This document shows, piece after piece, positions 26,452 to 35,152 of a stretch of DNA of 64,000 bases. The stretch lies in the NCBI GenBank assembly GCA_934553255.1, contig CAKTEZ010000003.1:1-64000 (forward strand), given 5' to 3'. The DNA is from an uncultured Oscillospiraceae bacterium (lineage in GTDB: Bacteria > Bacillota > Clostridia > Oscillospirales > Oscillospiraceae). The notes beneath the pieces were generated by a model. The model saw only the letters and a program-made list of their open reading frames with translations, made no database searches and was not told the origin of the DNA. Position 1 is the stretch's first letter; the number at the start of each line of letters is the position of its first letter. The position numbers and the translations under genes were made by a program.

Positions 26452-28191
26452 TTACTTGCCGGCATCGGCGGGGGCCGCCGCCTTGCGGCGGGCCAACTCC
26501 TCCTCTTCCAGAACGCGGTAGGCGACCTTGCCGACGAGCGTTTTGGGCAGCTCGTCGCGAAACTCGATGTCGCAGGGCATGGCGTACTTCGCGATGTGCT
26601 TGGAGCAGTAGCTCAAAAGCGCCTGACGGGTCGCGTCGTTGGCGGGGATACCGGCGGCAAGCTTGACGAAGGCCTTGACCTTCTGCATCCGGTAGGCGTC
26701 GGGAATGCCGATGACGCAGGACATCTGGACCATCTCATTCGCGTCGAGAATGTTCTCGATCTGGCCCGGATAGACATTGTAGCCGGAGGAGACGATCATG
26801 CGCTTGGCGCGGCCGCGGAAGTAAACGAAGCCCTCCGAGTCCATCGTGCCAAGGTCGCCGGTGTAGACCCAGGTGAGGCCGTCGGCGTGACGGCGCAGCG
26901 TCTGCGCGGTCTCGTCGGGGTGCTTCATGTATTCCTTCATCACGGTGGGACCGGCGAGCAGGATCTCGCCCTCCGTGCCGTAGGGGACCTCCTTGTCGGT
27001 GTCCGGCTCGACGATCTTGATGTAGGTGTCGGGGAAGGGGACGCCGATGCTGCCCTTCTTGAACATATGCGGCGGCGTCAGGCAGCAGGCCGTGACGGTC
27101 TCGGTGGTGCCGTAGCCCTCGCGCACCTGCACGGGCGCGCCGTGGGCGTAGAGGAATTTATCCAGCTTCTTCTTCAGCTCGATCGACAGGCTGTCGCCGC
27201 CGGAGAACACGCCCTTGAGCGAGCTGAGGTCCGCACCCTCCATGCTGGGCAGGCGCAGCAGCGCCTCGTAGAGCGTGGGGACGCCCGCAATGAAGTTGCA
27301 ATGATACTTGGTGATGAGCTTCGCATAGCTCTTTGCGGTAAAGCGCGGGACGAGAATGCAGCGCCCGCCCTGGGAGAGCATGGTGTGGACGCACACGCCG
27401 AGACCGAAGCCGTGGAACAGCGGCATGGCAGCGAGCATCTTGTCGCCGGGATTGAACATCGGGTTCGCCGCGATGACCTGCGCTCCGAGGGCGTTGAAGT
27501 TCTTGTTCGTCAGCACGATGCCCTTGGTCGTGCCGGTCGTGCCGCCGGAGTAGAGAATGACGGCGGGATCGTCGCCGGTGCGCTTGACGGAATAGTTCCA
27601 GAAGCACGCCTTGCCCATGTTCATGAAATCCTTCCAGCGGATAACCGGCGCGTCCTTCGGAATCTTGGCGATCTTGCGGCCCTCGGTGAGCATATAGCCC
27701 GCGCGGACGGGCTTACTCAGTTCGTCCTTGACGCTCGCAATGATGATGTTGACGACCTTGGTGTTCTGGCGGATGTTTTCAAACTTGTTGTAGAACTGGT
27801 CGAGCGTGATGGCGGTGACGCTCTCGGACTCGTTGAGATAGAACTCGATCTCTTTCTCCGCCGAGAGGGGATGGATCATGTTCGCGATGCCGCCGACGAG
27901 GTTGACGGCGTAGAACATATAGATGGCCTGCGGGCAGTTGGGCATGGCGATGGTGACCTTGTCGCCCGCGCGCACGCCGATGGTCTTGAGGGAGCGGGCG
28001 CATTTCCTGATCTCCTCGATCATGTGGGGATAGGTCGTGGACTTGCCCATAAAGTCGAACGCGACGTTCTTGGGATATTTCCGCGACACCAGCTCGAGCG
28101 CCTCGAACATCGAGCCTTCAAAATAGTCCAGATGCAGCGGCACGTCGCCGGTGTGACCCGCCCACGGGGTCTTGGCAGTGATCTCACTCAT
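26452..28191 (-). CDS. AMP-forming acyl-CoA ligase (ANL superfamily)
   Basis: The 579-residue protein has the ANL motifs: P-loop LYSGGTTGTTKGIVLTNKN, VREGYGTTETVT, YTGDLGTMDSEGFVYFRGRAKRMI and C-terminal LPKTLVGKVAYR with the catalytic Lys. It activates a carboxylic acid with ATP and joins it to CoA. The size and lack of a signal peptide suit a medium/long-chain acyl-CoA synthetase, but the substrate is not readable. It is the last gene of a minus-strand unit and overlaps the E2-like gene by 8 bases. Confidence 0.92.
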   Translation of the reverse strand: MSEITAKTPWAGHTGDVPLHLDYFEGSMFEALELVSRKYPKNVAFDFMGKSTTYPHMIEEIRKCARSLKTIGVRAGDKVTIAMPNCPQAIYMFYAVNLVGGIANMIHPLSAEKEIEFYLNESESVTAITLDQFYNKFENIRQNTKVVNIIIASVKDELSKPVRAGYMLTEGRKIAKIPKDAPVIRWKDFMNMGKACFWNYSVKRTGDDPAVILYSGGTTGTTKGIVLTNKNFNALGAQVIAANPMFNPGDKMLAAMPLFHGFGLGVCVHTMLSQGGRCILVPRFTAKSYAKLITKYHCNFIAGVPTLYEALLRLPSMEGADLSSLKGVFSGGDSLSIELKKKLDKFLYAHGAPVQVREGYGTTETVTACCLTPPHMFKKGSIGVPFPDTYIKIVEPDTDKEVPYGTEGEILLAGPTVMKEYMKHPDETAQTLRRHADGLTWVYTGDLGTMDSEGFVYFRGRAKRMIVSSGYNVYPGQIENILDANEMVQMSCVIGIPDAYRMQKVKAFVKLAAGIPANDATRQALLSYCSKHIAKYAMPCDIEFRDELPKTLVGKVAYRVLEEEELARRKAAAPADAGK

Positions 28192-29065
28192 AGTCTACCT
28201 CCTGTTCAAATGGAAGCTCGAGCAGCTCGGGGTGCGCGAGCAGATGCTTGAAGAGCTGGATGCTCTTGGAATAGTAATAGCCGTCGGCAATGCGTTCATC
28301 GACCGTGAAGCCGAGATCGACCGTTTCGCGCATGGCGACGAGGCCGGTTTGATCGTAAAGCGGGGTCCACTTCTTCTCGCCGATGACGCAGAAGAACGAG
28401 CAGGTACCCCAGTTGGTGAGGTGGTGGTAGCCGCTTCTGAGGCGGATGGAGCCGAGGTTGGAGAGAAATACCGAGGCGTAGTTCGGATCGTCTCCGATGA
28501 GAACATCCGGACACCAGCCGTGGCGGTCGAGCCAGCGGATGAAGCGGACCGCCGCCTTGGAGAGAAAGCGCGGCAGCTTATTGAGAATGTCCATGCTGTT
28601 GTCCGTGGTGTTCATCTTCTGCTCGTGGCGCGTGGCGTGGACGCGGCGGCGGATCTCCTCGTGGATGGTGTCCACGGTGTCGGTCGGCGCGGCGTCGAGC
28701 AGAGCGACCGCCTCCTCGCTGCCGTCGGAAAATTCCTTTTTGATGATGAAGCCCGCCGTGACCTTATTGCGCTGGTAGTAATTCTCGTTCGCGTAGAAGC
28801 GGTTGAGCCTGGGACGCAGGGTGATGGTCTTGACAAGGGCGGCGACGATGACATGGAAGAAGGTGTACTTGAATTCGATGCCCTCGACATTCTTTTTTTC
28901 AAGATAGGCCTTGATCGGCTCAAGGTCGATGCGCTCGGCGATGTACGCCTCGTTGTCGGCGCGGTGGGGATAGATGATGCCCATGATGAAGTGCAGCGCG
29001 TCGGTCTCACGCAGAAGCGTGGCGTCCCGACGGTCGCCCCAGCGTCTCTTGGGGGTATCGCTCAT
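28184..29065 (-). CDS. Lipoyl-free E2-like (CAT-fold) acyltransferase
   Basis: The 293-residue protein matches only the catalytic domain of 2-oxoacid dehydrogenase E2 enzymes: KYTFFHVIVAALVKTITLRPRLNRFY near the N-terminus, NYASVFLSNLGSIRLRSGYH in the middle and ERIADGYYYSKSIQLFKHLL at the end. No lipoyl or subunit-binding domain is present and no E1 or E3 gene is near. In the catalytic signature HRxxDG, the His position is Glu (E257). It may be an acyltransferase on another acceptor, coupled to the acyl-CoA ligase that overlaps it. Start at 29065; the open frame upstream overlaps the GDPD gene. Confidence 0.8.
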   Translation of the reverse strand: MSDTPKRRWGDRRDATLLRETDALHFIMGIIYPHRADNEAYIAERIDLEPIKAYLEKKNVEGIEFKYTFFHVIVAALVKTITLRPRLNRFYANENYYQRNKVTAGFIIKKEFSDGSEEAVALLDAAPTDTVDTIHEEIRRRVHATRHEQKMNTTDNSMDILNKLPRFLSKAAVRFIRWLDRHGWCPDVLIGDDPNYASVFLSNLGSIRLRSGYHHLTNWGTCSFFCVIGEKKWTPLYDQTGLVAMRETVDLGFTVDERIADGYYYSKSIQLFKHLLAHPELLELPFEQEVDYE

Positions 29066-29084
29066 GGTGTGTCCTCTTTTCTCT

Positions 29085-29918
29085 TTATTTTTTGTTGGGG
29101 TCAAAGCCCTCAAAGATCGCCTGCGCGCCCTCGCGCTCGGCGGCCTCCAGGTCCGCGCGGGAGCGGACGGTCCAGTAGAAGATGCGGGCGCCGAACACGC
29201 GGCGGCAGAACCGCAGCGGAGCCTTGGCGCGGTCCTCAAAGCGGTAGGCAAGGAAGTCCGGCAGGCCGTAGAAATTCATCAGCAGCTTTGCGGCGAGAGC
29301 GTCCATCAGAAAGCCGCGGTCCGAGCGGTCGCGGAGAAAGTCGGCGGACAGCTGCCCGCGGATAATGTCGGGACGGTGCTTCCGCAGCCAGCGAAGGCAG
29401 CGCGGGTCAAAACTCTCCATGCAGTAGGGAATGTGAAATTTGTCCAGCTCCCGCACCGTGCGCTCCGTCAGGGTATTGTGGTTGCCGCGGCAGGGCTTGA
29501 GCTCCACGACGAGCGGAAAGCCGGTACCCTCGTAAAGGGAAAGGACTTCATAAAGCTGTGGGATCGTTTCCGGCGTACCGGCGAGGTGCAGCACGGGGAG
29601 ATCCGCCGCCGTGCGGTCCTCAAGCGCACCGGTGCAGCCGGTCATGCGCGCGAGGGCGCTGTCGTGAAAGACGGCGAGCGAGCCGTCGCGCAGCAGATGC
29701 ACATCCAGCTCCGCGCCATAGCCGTGCCGGATGGCGCGGCGGAAGGCGGCGAGGGAGTTTTCAGGCACGCCGTCGGCGGCGTTGTGCAGTCCGCGGTGGG
29801 CGTAGCGCCGATGTTCCAGCTTATCCCAGCCGGATGCGTTGCGGCGGCAGCGCAGCAGCAGGAGCCAAAGCGCCGAGAGAAGAAGCGCGAAAAAGATAAC
29901 AAAGCGTAAAATCGGCAC
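29085..29918 (-). CDS. Glycerophosphodiester phosphodiesterase, membrane-anchored
   Basis: The 277-residue protein has an N-terminal TM helix (about 4-24) and then a GDPD TIM barrel: YAHRGLHNAADGVPENSL with catalytic His, GAELDVHLLRDG with the metal-binding Glu/Asp, and VFHD. It hydrolyses glycerophosphodiesters to glycerol 3-phosphate and an alcohol, probably at the outer membrane face. It lies 23 bases after an MFS transporter gene and 19 before the E2-like acyltransferase. This grouping suggests lipid or polyol-phosphate handling. Confidence 0.92.
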   Translation of the reverse strand: MPILRFVIFFALLLSALWLLLLRCRRNASGWDKLEHRRYAHRGLHNAADGVPENSLAAFRRAIRHGYGAELDVHLLRDGSLAVFHDSALARMTGCTGALEDRTAADLPVLHLAGTPETIPQLYEVLSLYEGTGFPLVVELKPCRGNHNTLTERTVRELDKFHIPYCMESFDPRCLRWLRKHRPDIIRGQLSADFLRDRSDRGFLMDALAAKLLMNFYGLPDFLAYRFEDRAKAPLRFCRRVFGARIFYWTVRSRADLEAAEREGAQAIFEGFDPNKK

Positions 29919-29941
29919 GAAATATCACTTCTTGTTGAACA

Positions 29942-31276
29942 TTAGTCGTCCATGGCCTCGAAAGCGGCAAGTCCGCTCTTGGCCTCGGTCTTCACATCGC
30001 CGTGGCGCACGAAGCACATCGTAACGAACGAGGCGGCGACGAACAGCGCGGCGTAGGGGAAGAGGACGCGGTAGCTGACATTCCGCATCAGCGTACCCGC
30101 AAGGACGGGCGTGACGACCTGCGCCGCCATGGAGAAGGTGTAGTAGTAGCCGGTGAATTTGCCGATGTCGCTGCCGCGGCACATCTCCAGAACCATGGGC
30201 AGGCTGTTGACGTTGATGGCCGCCCACGCAAAGCCGACGACGGCGAAGCAGACGAACATGATGGGATGAATGGTGGAGTAGAACGTGGTGAGGAAGTAGA
30301 AGGTCAGGAACATCGCGGAGAGCAGGGCGCAGCCGGTGAGAATGGTCTTCCTGCGGCCGATCTTCGAGGCGAGGTGACCGATGGGGATATAGCTGACGAT
30401 GGCGCCGCCCGTGGCGACGAGCAGGCAGGTGGACGCACCGCCGAGACCCTGCCCCATGACCGCGCCGACATAGGTGGACCACCACGTCGTCACGCCGTTA
30501 TAGCCGATGTACCACAGCGCGATGGAGGCGAGCAGGAAGCCGAGCGAGCGCTTGACGGGCTTGGGCAGGACTTCGTTGCCGCTGCCGTCGTCCTCGGCGA
30601 GATTCCATTCGGGATGCTGCGCTTCCAGCGCGCGCGTCTCTGCGGCGAGCTTCGGCTCCTTCACCGTGAGGAAGAGGATTGCGACGCTCACGAGCATGAC
30701 GGCGGAGACAACGAGGAAGAGCGGCTGATAGTTGACATGGGCGAGACCCGCGATCTTGGAGTTGGGGTACATCACCGCGGCGACGGCAAGGTAGACAATG
30801 CCGCCGACCGCGCCCATGAGGTTGATGATGGCGTTCGCGCGGGAGCGCAGGGGGTTGGGCGTCACATCCGGCATCAGGGCGACGGCGGGCGAGCGGTAGG
30901 TCCCCATCGCAATGAGCAGAAGGCCCAGCACGGCGGCGAAGCCGACGAGCTTCCCCGTGGACGGCGCGGCGGCATAGCCGTTGTCGAACAAGGGCAGCAG
31001 GTTCATCAGCACGGCGGCGCAGCCCGTGCCGAAGAGAATGAACGGCATACGGCGGCCGAGCCTCGTGTCCGTGCGGTCGGAGAGCGCGCCGAACAGCGGC
31101 AGCAGGAACAGCGCGAGAATGTTGTCCAGCGCCATAATCGCGCCGGAGATGGTCTCGTTCAGGTGGAAGGTCTCGGTCAGTATCTTGGGAATGACGGTGT
31201 CGTACATCTGCCAGAACGAGCAGATGGACAAGAAGGCCAGACCGACGAGAATGGTGCGGCGATTGTTCAGCTTCAT
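29942..31276 (-). CDS. MFS transporter (12 TM helices)
   Basis: The 444-residue protein has about 12 hydrophobic helices. The MFS loop 2-3 motif appears as GALSDRTDTRLGRRMPFIL, the form seen in glycoside/sugar-type (SLC45/GPH-like) carriers, and a second half motif is HLASKIGRRKTI. It should exchange a small organic solute with a cation. The start at 31276 follows AAAGGAG. It leads the MFS-GDPD-acyltransferase-ligase unit. The substrate is unknown; a sugar or glycerophosphodiester is plausible. Confidence 0.88.
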   Translation of the reverse strand: MKLNNRRTILVGLAFLSICSFWQMYDTVIPKILTETFHLNETISGAIMALDNILALFLLPLFGALSDRTDTRLGRRMPFILFGTGCAAVLMNLLPLFDNGYAAAPSTGKLVGFAAVLGLLLIAMGTYRSPAVALMPDVTPNPLRSRANAIINLMGAVGGIVYLAVAAVMYPNSKIAGLAHVNYQPLFLVVSAVMLVSVAILFLTVKEPKLAAETRALEAQHPEWNLAEDDGSGNEVLPKPVKRSLGFLLASIALWYIGYNGVTTWWSTYVGAVMGQGLGGASTCLLVATGGAIVSYIPIGHLASKIGRRKTILTGCALLSAMFLTFYFLTTFYSTIHPIMFVCFAVVGFAWAAINVNSLPMVLEMCRGSDIGKFTGYYYTFSMAAQVVTPVLAGTLMRNVSYRVLFPYAALFVAASFVTMCFVRHGDVKTEAKSGLAAFEAMDD

Positions 31277-31360
31277 GGGGAGCGTTCTCCTTTGCTCTCT
31301 ATTTTTCGGAGTGCGCGGAACCAATGCGGGAAAAGTCCCTTTTCCCATTGACCACCCGTT

Positions 31361-31389
31361 AGAATAACACAAAAGCGCGGCGTTGACAA
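31361..31389 (-). promoter_or_regulatory. Promoter of the MFS-GDPD-acyltransferase-ligase operon
   Basis: On the minus strand TTGTCA (plus 31384-31389), a 17-base spacer and TATTCT (plus 31361-31366). The -35 box lies in the loop of the upstream gene's terminator hairpin. Confidence 0.6.
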
Positions 31390-31400
31390 GCGCCGCGCTT
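31373..31400. terminator. Terminator of the XRE/membrane-protein pair, overlapping a promoter
   Basis: AAGCGCGGCG (31373-31382) and CGCCGCGCTT (31391-31400) form a 10-bp stem with an 8-base loop. On the minus strand it ends in TTTTGTG. It lies after the stop of the minus-strand gene at 31457. Confidence 0.7.
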
Positions 31401-31456
31401 CCGCTTAACATTTTTTTAAGAATCAGCCTGCGGGAGGGCTGCGGGTCTGCCCGCAT

Positions 31457-31870
31457 TCAATAGGTGTTATTGTAGTGCCAGTAGAGAACGGTGTAGAGCA
31501 GGCTTTGCAGGCAGGTCAGGCCGAGGAGTACCTGCCCGACGAGCGGCTGATCGAACGCCAGGATCGCCAGCAGCGCCGCGGCGAGCTGGATATAGACGCA
31601 GAGAAGGAAGGTCATGCTCCGCGCTTTGTTGGCCACATACGCCGTGCGCTCGTCCTTGAGCGAGGCGTCGTAGTCCGCCGCCTTTTCCGGATCGCGGCTG
31701 AGCCGGGATACCCGCAGCAGACGAACAAGACCGACCGCCGTCAGTCCGCCGCCGAAGCCGCCGACGTAGCCGCCGTATTCGGTCTCCCCCAGCAGCAGGC
31801 CCGCAAGGAAAAGCGCCGCGCCGATGCTGAGCCATAAAATGCCGAATTTTTTCTGTTCCTTTAATTTCAT
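31457..31870 (-). CDS. Hypothetical membrane protein paired with an XRE regulator (137 aa)
   Basis: Four hydrophobic helices are visible: two near the N-terminus (about 10-30 and 34-50) and two near the C-terminus (about 85-105 and 112-130). They flank a cytoplasmic segment with DASLKDERTAYVANKARSMTF. The DER...KAR pattern resembles small clostridial membrane proteins of the DUF2178 kind that sit beside XRE regulators. It overlaps the regulator's stop by four bases, so the two are translated together. The function is unknown; the regulator and membrane protein may form a small sensor pair. Confidence 0.75.
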   Translation of the reverse strand: MKLKEQKKFGILWLSIGAALFLAGLLLGETEYGGYVGGFGGGLTAVGLVRLLRVSRLSRDPEKAADYDASLKDERTAYVANKARSMTFLLCVYIQLAAALLAILAFDQPLVGQVLLGLTCLQSLLYTVLYWHYNNTY

Positions 31871-32070
31871 GCTTCTTCCTCCTCAAAAAGAAATATGTCC
31901 TCGATCTGCGTGCCGAACAGCCTTGCGATGGCGTGGGCGAGCAGGATGGACGGATTGTATTTCCCGCTTTCCAATGAGATGATGGTCTGGCGTGAGACGC
32001 CGAGCGCGGCGGCAAGCTGCTGCTGCGTCATGCCGCGTTCGCGCCGCTTTTGTTCGATGATGTTTTTCAT
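31867..32070 (-). CDS. XRE-family HTH regulator (67 aa)
   Basis: A single Cro/C1-type HTH fills the protein: IIEQKRRERGMTQQQLAAALGVSRQTIISLESG followed by the helix PSILLAHAIARLFGTQIEDIF. This compact form is common in Firmicutes and often controls an adjacent membrane protein. The ATG at 32070 is chosen because AGGAG is five bases upstream; a GTG six bases earlier is an alternative. It forms an overlapping pair with the following membrane protein. Confidence 0.9.
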   Translation of the reverse strand: MKNIIEQKRRERGMTQQQLAAALGVSRQTIISLESGKYNPSILLAHAIARLFGTQIEDIFLFEEEEA

Positions 32071-32167
32071 AGGCACTCCTGTTCCGAAAAGTCAAGCTTG
32101 CTTTACATTCGAGAGAATAGCACACCGCCTCTGAAATGTCAAGTGTATTTTACATTTTATTTTGCGA

Positions 32168-32196
32168 TTGATTTTGGACGCGGCGTTTGCTACAAT
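32168..32196 (+). promoter_or_regulatory. Promoter of rpe-recR
   Basis: TTGATT at 32168-32173, a 17-base spacer and TACAAT at 32191-32196, with an extended TGC before the -10 box. Confidence 0.65.
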
Positions 32197-32231
32197 AAAT
32201 TCAATATGTCGCAAATTAGGAGGCTGCTGCC

Positions 32232-32882
32232 ATGAACGTCAAGATCGCACCGTCCATTCTCTCCGCCGATTTTGCCAATCTCGAGCGGGACATTCGGAAA
32301 ATCGACACCGCCGACTACGTCCATGTGGACATTATGGACGGTGAGTTCGTACCGAACATCTCCATCGGTATCCCGGTGGTCAAGGCCATTCGGCCCGTGA
32401 CCGAGCTGCCGCTGGACGTGCATCTGATGATCGTCAAGCCCGTGCGCTACGTCGAGCAGTTCTGCGACGCGGGCGCGGATCTTGTGACGGTCCACGTCGA
32501 GGCGGACTTTCCCGAGAACATCCACGCCGCGCTGGAGAAGATCCACGCAAAGGGCAAGCGCGCGGGCATCGTCCTCAAGCCAAACACCCGCGCCGAGGCG
32601 GCGCTGCCATATCTCAAGGAGTGCGACATCGTGCTGGTGATGACGGTCGAGCCGGGCTTCGGCGGGCAGAAGTTCATGGCGGACATGATGCCCAAGGTCG
32701 CGCAGCTGCGCGCGATGCTCGACGAGGTCAATCCTGCCTGCGAGCTGGAGGTGGACGGCGGCGTGGACACCGCCACGCGCGACGCCTGCGTGCGGGCGGG
32801 CGCGAACGTGCTGGTCGCGGGGAGCGCGGTCTATAAGGCGGCGGACATTCCCGCAAAGATCAAGGCTTTGAGAGAGGGTTAA
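32232..32882 (+). CDS. rpe: Ribulose-phosphate 3-epimerase
   Basis: The 216-residue TIM-barrel enzyme has IAPSILSADFANLERDI, the metal site VHVDIMDGEFVPN, LDVHLMI, the catalytic MTVEPGFGGQKFM and EVDGGVD. It interconverts ribulose 5-phosphate and xylulose 5-phosphate in the pentose phosphate pathway. AGGAGG precedes the ATG. recR follows 6 bases later. Confidence 0.97.
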   Translation: MNVKIAPSILSADFANLERDIRKIDTADYVHVDIMDGEFVPNISIGIPVVKAIRPVTELPLDVHLMIVKPVRYVEQFCDAGADLVTVHVEADFPENIHAALEKIHAKGKRAGIVLKPNTRAEAALPYLKECDIVLVMTVEPGFGGQKFMADMMPKVAQLRAMLDEVNPACELEVDGGVDTATRDACVRAGANVLVAGSAVYKAADIPAKIKALREG

Positions 32883-32888
32883 CGAGGT

Positions 32889-33488
32889 ATGGAGTATTTT
32901 CCCGCGGCGCTGGAAAAGCTGGTCGAGCAGTTCGCGCGGCTGCCGGGCATCGGCAGCAAGAGCGCGCAGAGGCTGGCCTTCCATGTGCTGAGTCTGACGG
33001 ACGCGGAGGCGCAGGAATTTGCAGACGCCATCGTGGACGCCAAAAAGAAGGTGATGTGCTGCCCCGTCTGCCGCAACCTGACGGACGGCGGGCTTTGCCC
33101 CATCTGCTCGTCGCCCAAGCGCGACGAGCGCGTGGTATGCGTGGTGGCGGACGCGCGGGACGTGGCGGCCATCGAGCGCTCGCGCGAGTATACGGGGCGC
33201 TACCATGTGCTGCATGGCGTGATCTCGCCGATGAACCACATCGGGCCGGACGATCTGGAGATCAAGTCGCTGGTCGAGCGGGTGAGCCGCGGCGGCATCG
33301 ACGAGGTCATCATGGCGACCAACCCCGACACGGAGGGCGAGGCTACGGCGATGTATCTCGCGCGGCTGCTGCGTCCCTTCGGCGTGAGGGTCACGCGGCT
33401 GGCCTATGGTATCCCCGTGGGCGGGCATCTGGAATTTGCCGACGACGCGACGCTGATGCGAGCGCTGGAGGGTCGGCGGGAGATTTGA
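32889..33488 (+). CDS. recR: Recombination mediator RecR
   Basis: At 199 residues it is the normal length. It has the N-terminal HhH region (LPGIGSKSAQRLAFHVL), a zinc finger with two Cys pairs (CCPVCRNLTDGGLCPIC), a Toprim domain (VVADARDVAAIER, ATNPDTEGEATAMYL) and the C-terminal Walker-like GIPVGGHLEFADDATLMRAL. With RecF/RecO it loads RecA on gapped DNA. It shares a transcript with rpe and continues into a LysR gene. Confidence 0.97.
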   Translation: MEYFPAALEKLVEQFARLPGIGSKSAQRLAFHVLSLTDAEAQEFADAIVDAKKKVMCCPVCRNLTDGGLCPICSSPKRDERVVCVVADARDVAAIERSREYTGRYHVLHGVISPMNHIGPDDLEIKSLVERVSRGGIDEVIMATNPDTEGEATAMYLARLLRPFGVRVTRLAYGIPVGGHLEFADDATLMRALEGRREI

Positions 33489-33501
33489 GGAGGACGGATC
33501 T

Positions 33502-34422
33502 ATGACGGCAAAGCTGGAGCTGTACCGCGTGTTCCGTGAGGTGGCGGAGACGGGCAACATTTCCGCCGCGGCGCAGAATCTGTATATTTCCCAGTCGGCG
33601 GTGAGCCAGAGCATCAAGCAGCTCGAGGGCGCCTTGCAGACGCGGTTGTTTATCCGCTCGCCGCGCGGCGTGGCGCTGACGGATGACGGACAGATGCTCT
33701 TTGAACATGTCCGCAGCGCGATGGGGCTGCTGGAAACGGGGGAAGAAAAGCTCGCGCAGACCAAGGCGCTGCAGATGGGCAAGCTGGTCATCGGCGCGAG
33801 CGACACGGTGACGAGCCAGTTTTTGCTGCCGCACCTCGATTCATTCCACCGGAGGTATCCGAACATTCACATTCAGATCGTCAGCGGACGCAGCCACAAG
33901 GTGCTGGGGCTGCTGCGCTCCGGCAAGGTGGACGTGGCGTTCGCCTCGTCGCCGAGCGAGGGCGAGGGGCTTTCCTGCGTGCCGTGCTTTGCGACGCATT
34001 CCTGCTTCGTCGCGGCGGCGGACTATCCCTGCGACTTCGAGCGCGCCTATTCGGTGAAGGAGATCGCGGCGCTGCCGCTGATCCTGCTCGAACGCAAGGC
34101 CAGCTCGCGCGTGTATCTGGAGAAGTATTTTCTGGCGCACGGGCAGTCGCTCGCGCCGGAGATCGAGCTGGGCGCGCGCAGTCTGCTCGTGGACCTCGCC
34201 CGCATCGGCTTCGGCGTGGCGGGCGTGACGCGGGAGTTTGTGACCGCCGAGCTGGAGAGCGGGACGATCCGCGAATTGAGGACCGATTTTGAAATTCCGC
34301 CGCGCTCCGTCGATATGTGTACGCTGCGCGATGTACCACCGAGCGCGGCGACCGCGCGCTTCACGCAGGAAGTCGCCGCGCGGGTACAGGCGGAGAAAGA
34401 GGAAAAGAATGCGAAGATTTGA
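33502..34422 (+). CDS. LysR-type transcriptional regulator
   Basis: The 306-residue protein has the LysR HTH at the N-terminus (LYRVFREVAETGNISAAAQNLYISQSAVSQSIKQLEGAL) and a LysR substrate-binding domain (about 92-300; GKLVIGASDTVTSQFLLPHL, KVDVAFASSP). It starts 13 bases after recR behind GAGGA. There is no divergent gene, which is unusual for this family; the overlapping HAD gene or a distant target may be its regulon. The ligand is unknown. Confidence 0.92.
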   Translation: MTAKLELYRVFREVAETGNISAAAQNLYISQSAVSQSIKQLEGALQTRLFIRSPRGVALTDDGQMLFEHVRSAMGLLETGEEKLAQTKALQMGKLVIGASDTVTSQFLLPHLDSFHRRYPNIHIQIVSGRSHKVLGLLRSGKVDVAFASSPSEGEGLSCVPCFATHSCFVAAADYPCDFERAYSVKEIAALPLILLERKASSRVYLEKYFLAHGQSLAPEIELGARSLLVDLARIGFGVAGVTREFVTAELESGTIRELRTDFEIPPRSVDMCTLRDVPPSAATARFTQEVAARVQAEKEEKNAKI

Positions 34423-35062
34423 CACGGTTTTGTTCGATCTGGACGGGACGCTGCTCGACACGCTCGAGGACATTCTCGCCGCGGCGAACTACACGCTGCG
34501 CGAGATGGGCTATCCGGAACGGACGCTCGCGGAGATGCGGCGATTCGTCGGAAATGGTGCGGAGATGCAGGTCCGCCGCGCGTTCGGCGCGGGGGCGGAC
34601 GAGACGCTCATTCAGAAGGCGCTCGTGCAGTATAAAGCCTACTACGCCGCGCATTGTCAGGAAAAAACAAGGCCGTACGACGGCGTTTTGGAGATGCTTG
34701 CCGAGCTGAAGCGGCGGGGCTATCGTCTTGCCGTGGTGTCCAACAAGCCGGACGAGGCGGTGCGGCCGCTGGCGGCGCAGTATTTCGGCGGCCTGATGGA
34801 CGCCGCCATGGGCGAGACGGCGGGGCGGCGGCGCAAGCCCGCGCCGGACATGGTGAACGACGCGCTCGCCGCGCTGGGCGCGGACAGGACCCGCGCGGTC
34901 TATGTCGGCGACAGCGAGGTGGACATCGAGACGGCAAGAAACGCGGGGCTTCCCTGCATCTCCGTCTGCTGGGGCTTCCGCGACCGCGAGCAGCTGGTGG
35001 AGGCTGGGGCGACAGAGATTGCCGCGACCGCGCCGGAGCTGCTGGCACTGTTGGAAAAGTAA
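34409..35062 (+). CDS. HAD-superfamily phosphatase, phosphoglycolate-phosphatase-like
   Basis: The 217-residue protein has HAD motif I FDLDGTLLD (nucleophile D10, acid D12), a helical type C1 cap, motif II VVSNKP, motif III Lys in RRKPAPDM and motif IV YVGDSEVDIETA. This order fits the Gph/PgpB-like phosphatases of small phosphosugars. The start at 34409 lies inside the LysR gene end behind AAAGAGGA, so translation is coupled. A twin hairpin follows. Confidence 0.9.
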   Translation: MRRFDTVLFDLDGTLLDTLEDILAAANYTLREMGYPERTLAEMRRFVGNGAEMQVRRAFGAGADETLIQKALVQYKAYYAAHCQEKTRPYDGVLEMLAELKRRGYRLAVVSNKPDEAVRPLAAQYFGGLMDAAMGETAGRRRKPAPDMVNDALAALGADRTRAVYVGDSEVDIETARNAGLPCISVCWGFRDREQLVEAGATEIAATAPELLALLEK

Positions 35063-35090
35063 AAAGCGCGCGCCGGAGGCGGCGCGCGAA

Positions 35091-35137
35091 AAGAGGAGGG
35101 AGAAGGTCCGTCGGACCTTCTCCCTCCTCTTTACTTT
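35091..35137. terminator. Strong bidirectional terminator
   Basis: AAGAGGAGGGAGAAGGTCCG (35091-35110) is followed almost directly by its 20-base complement (35112-35131), then a T-rich run. A separate GCGCGC-rich hairpin lies at about 35065-35088. It separates the HAD gene from the convergent permease gene. Confidence 0.9.
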
Positions 35138-35152
35138 TTGGGGAAAATGAAC

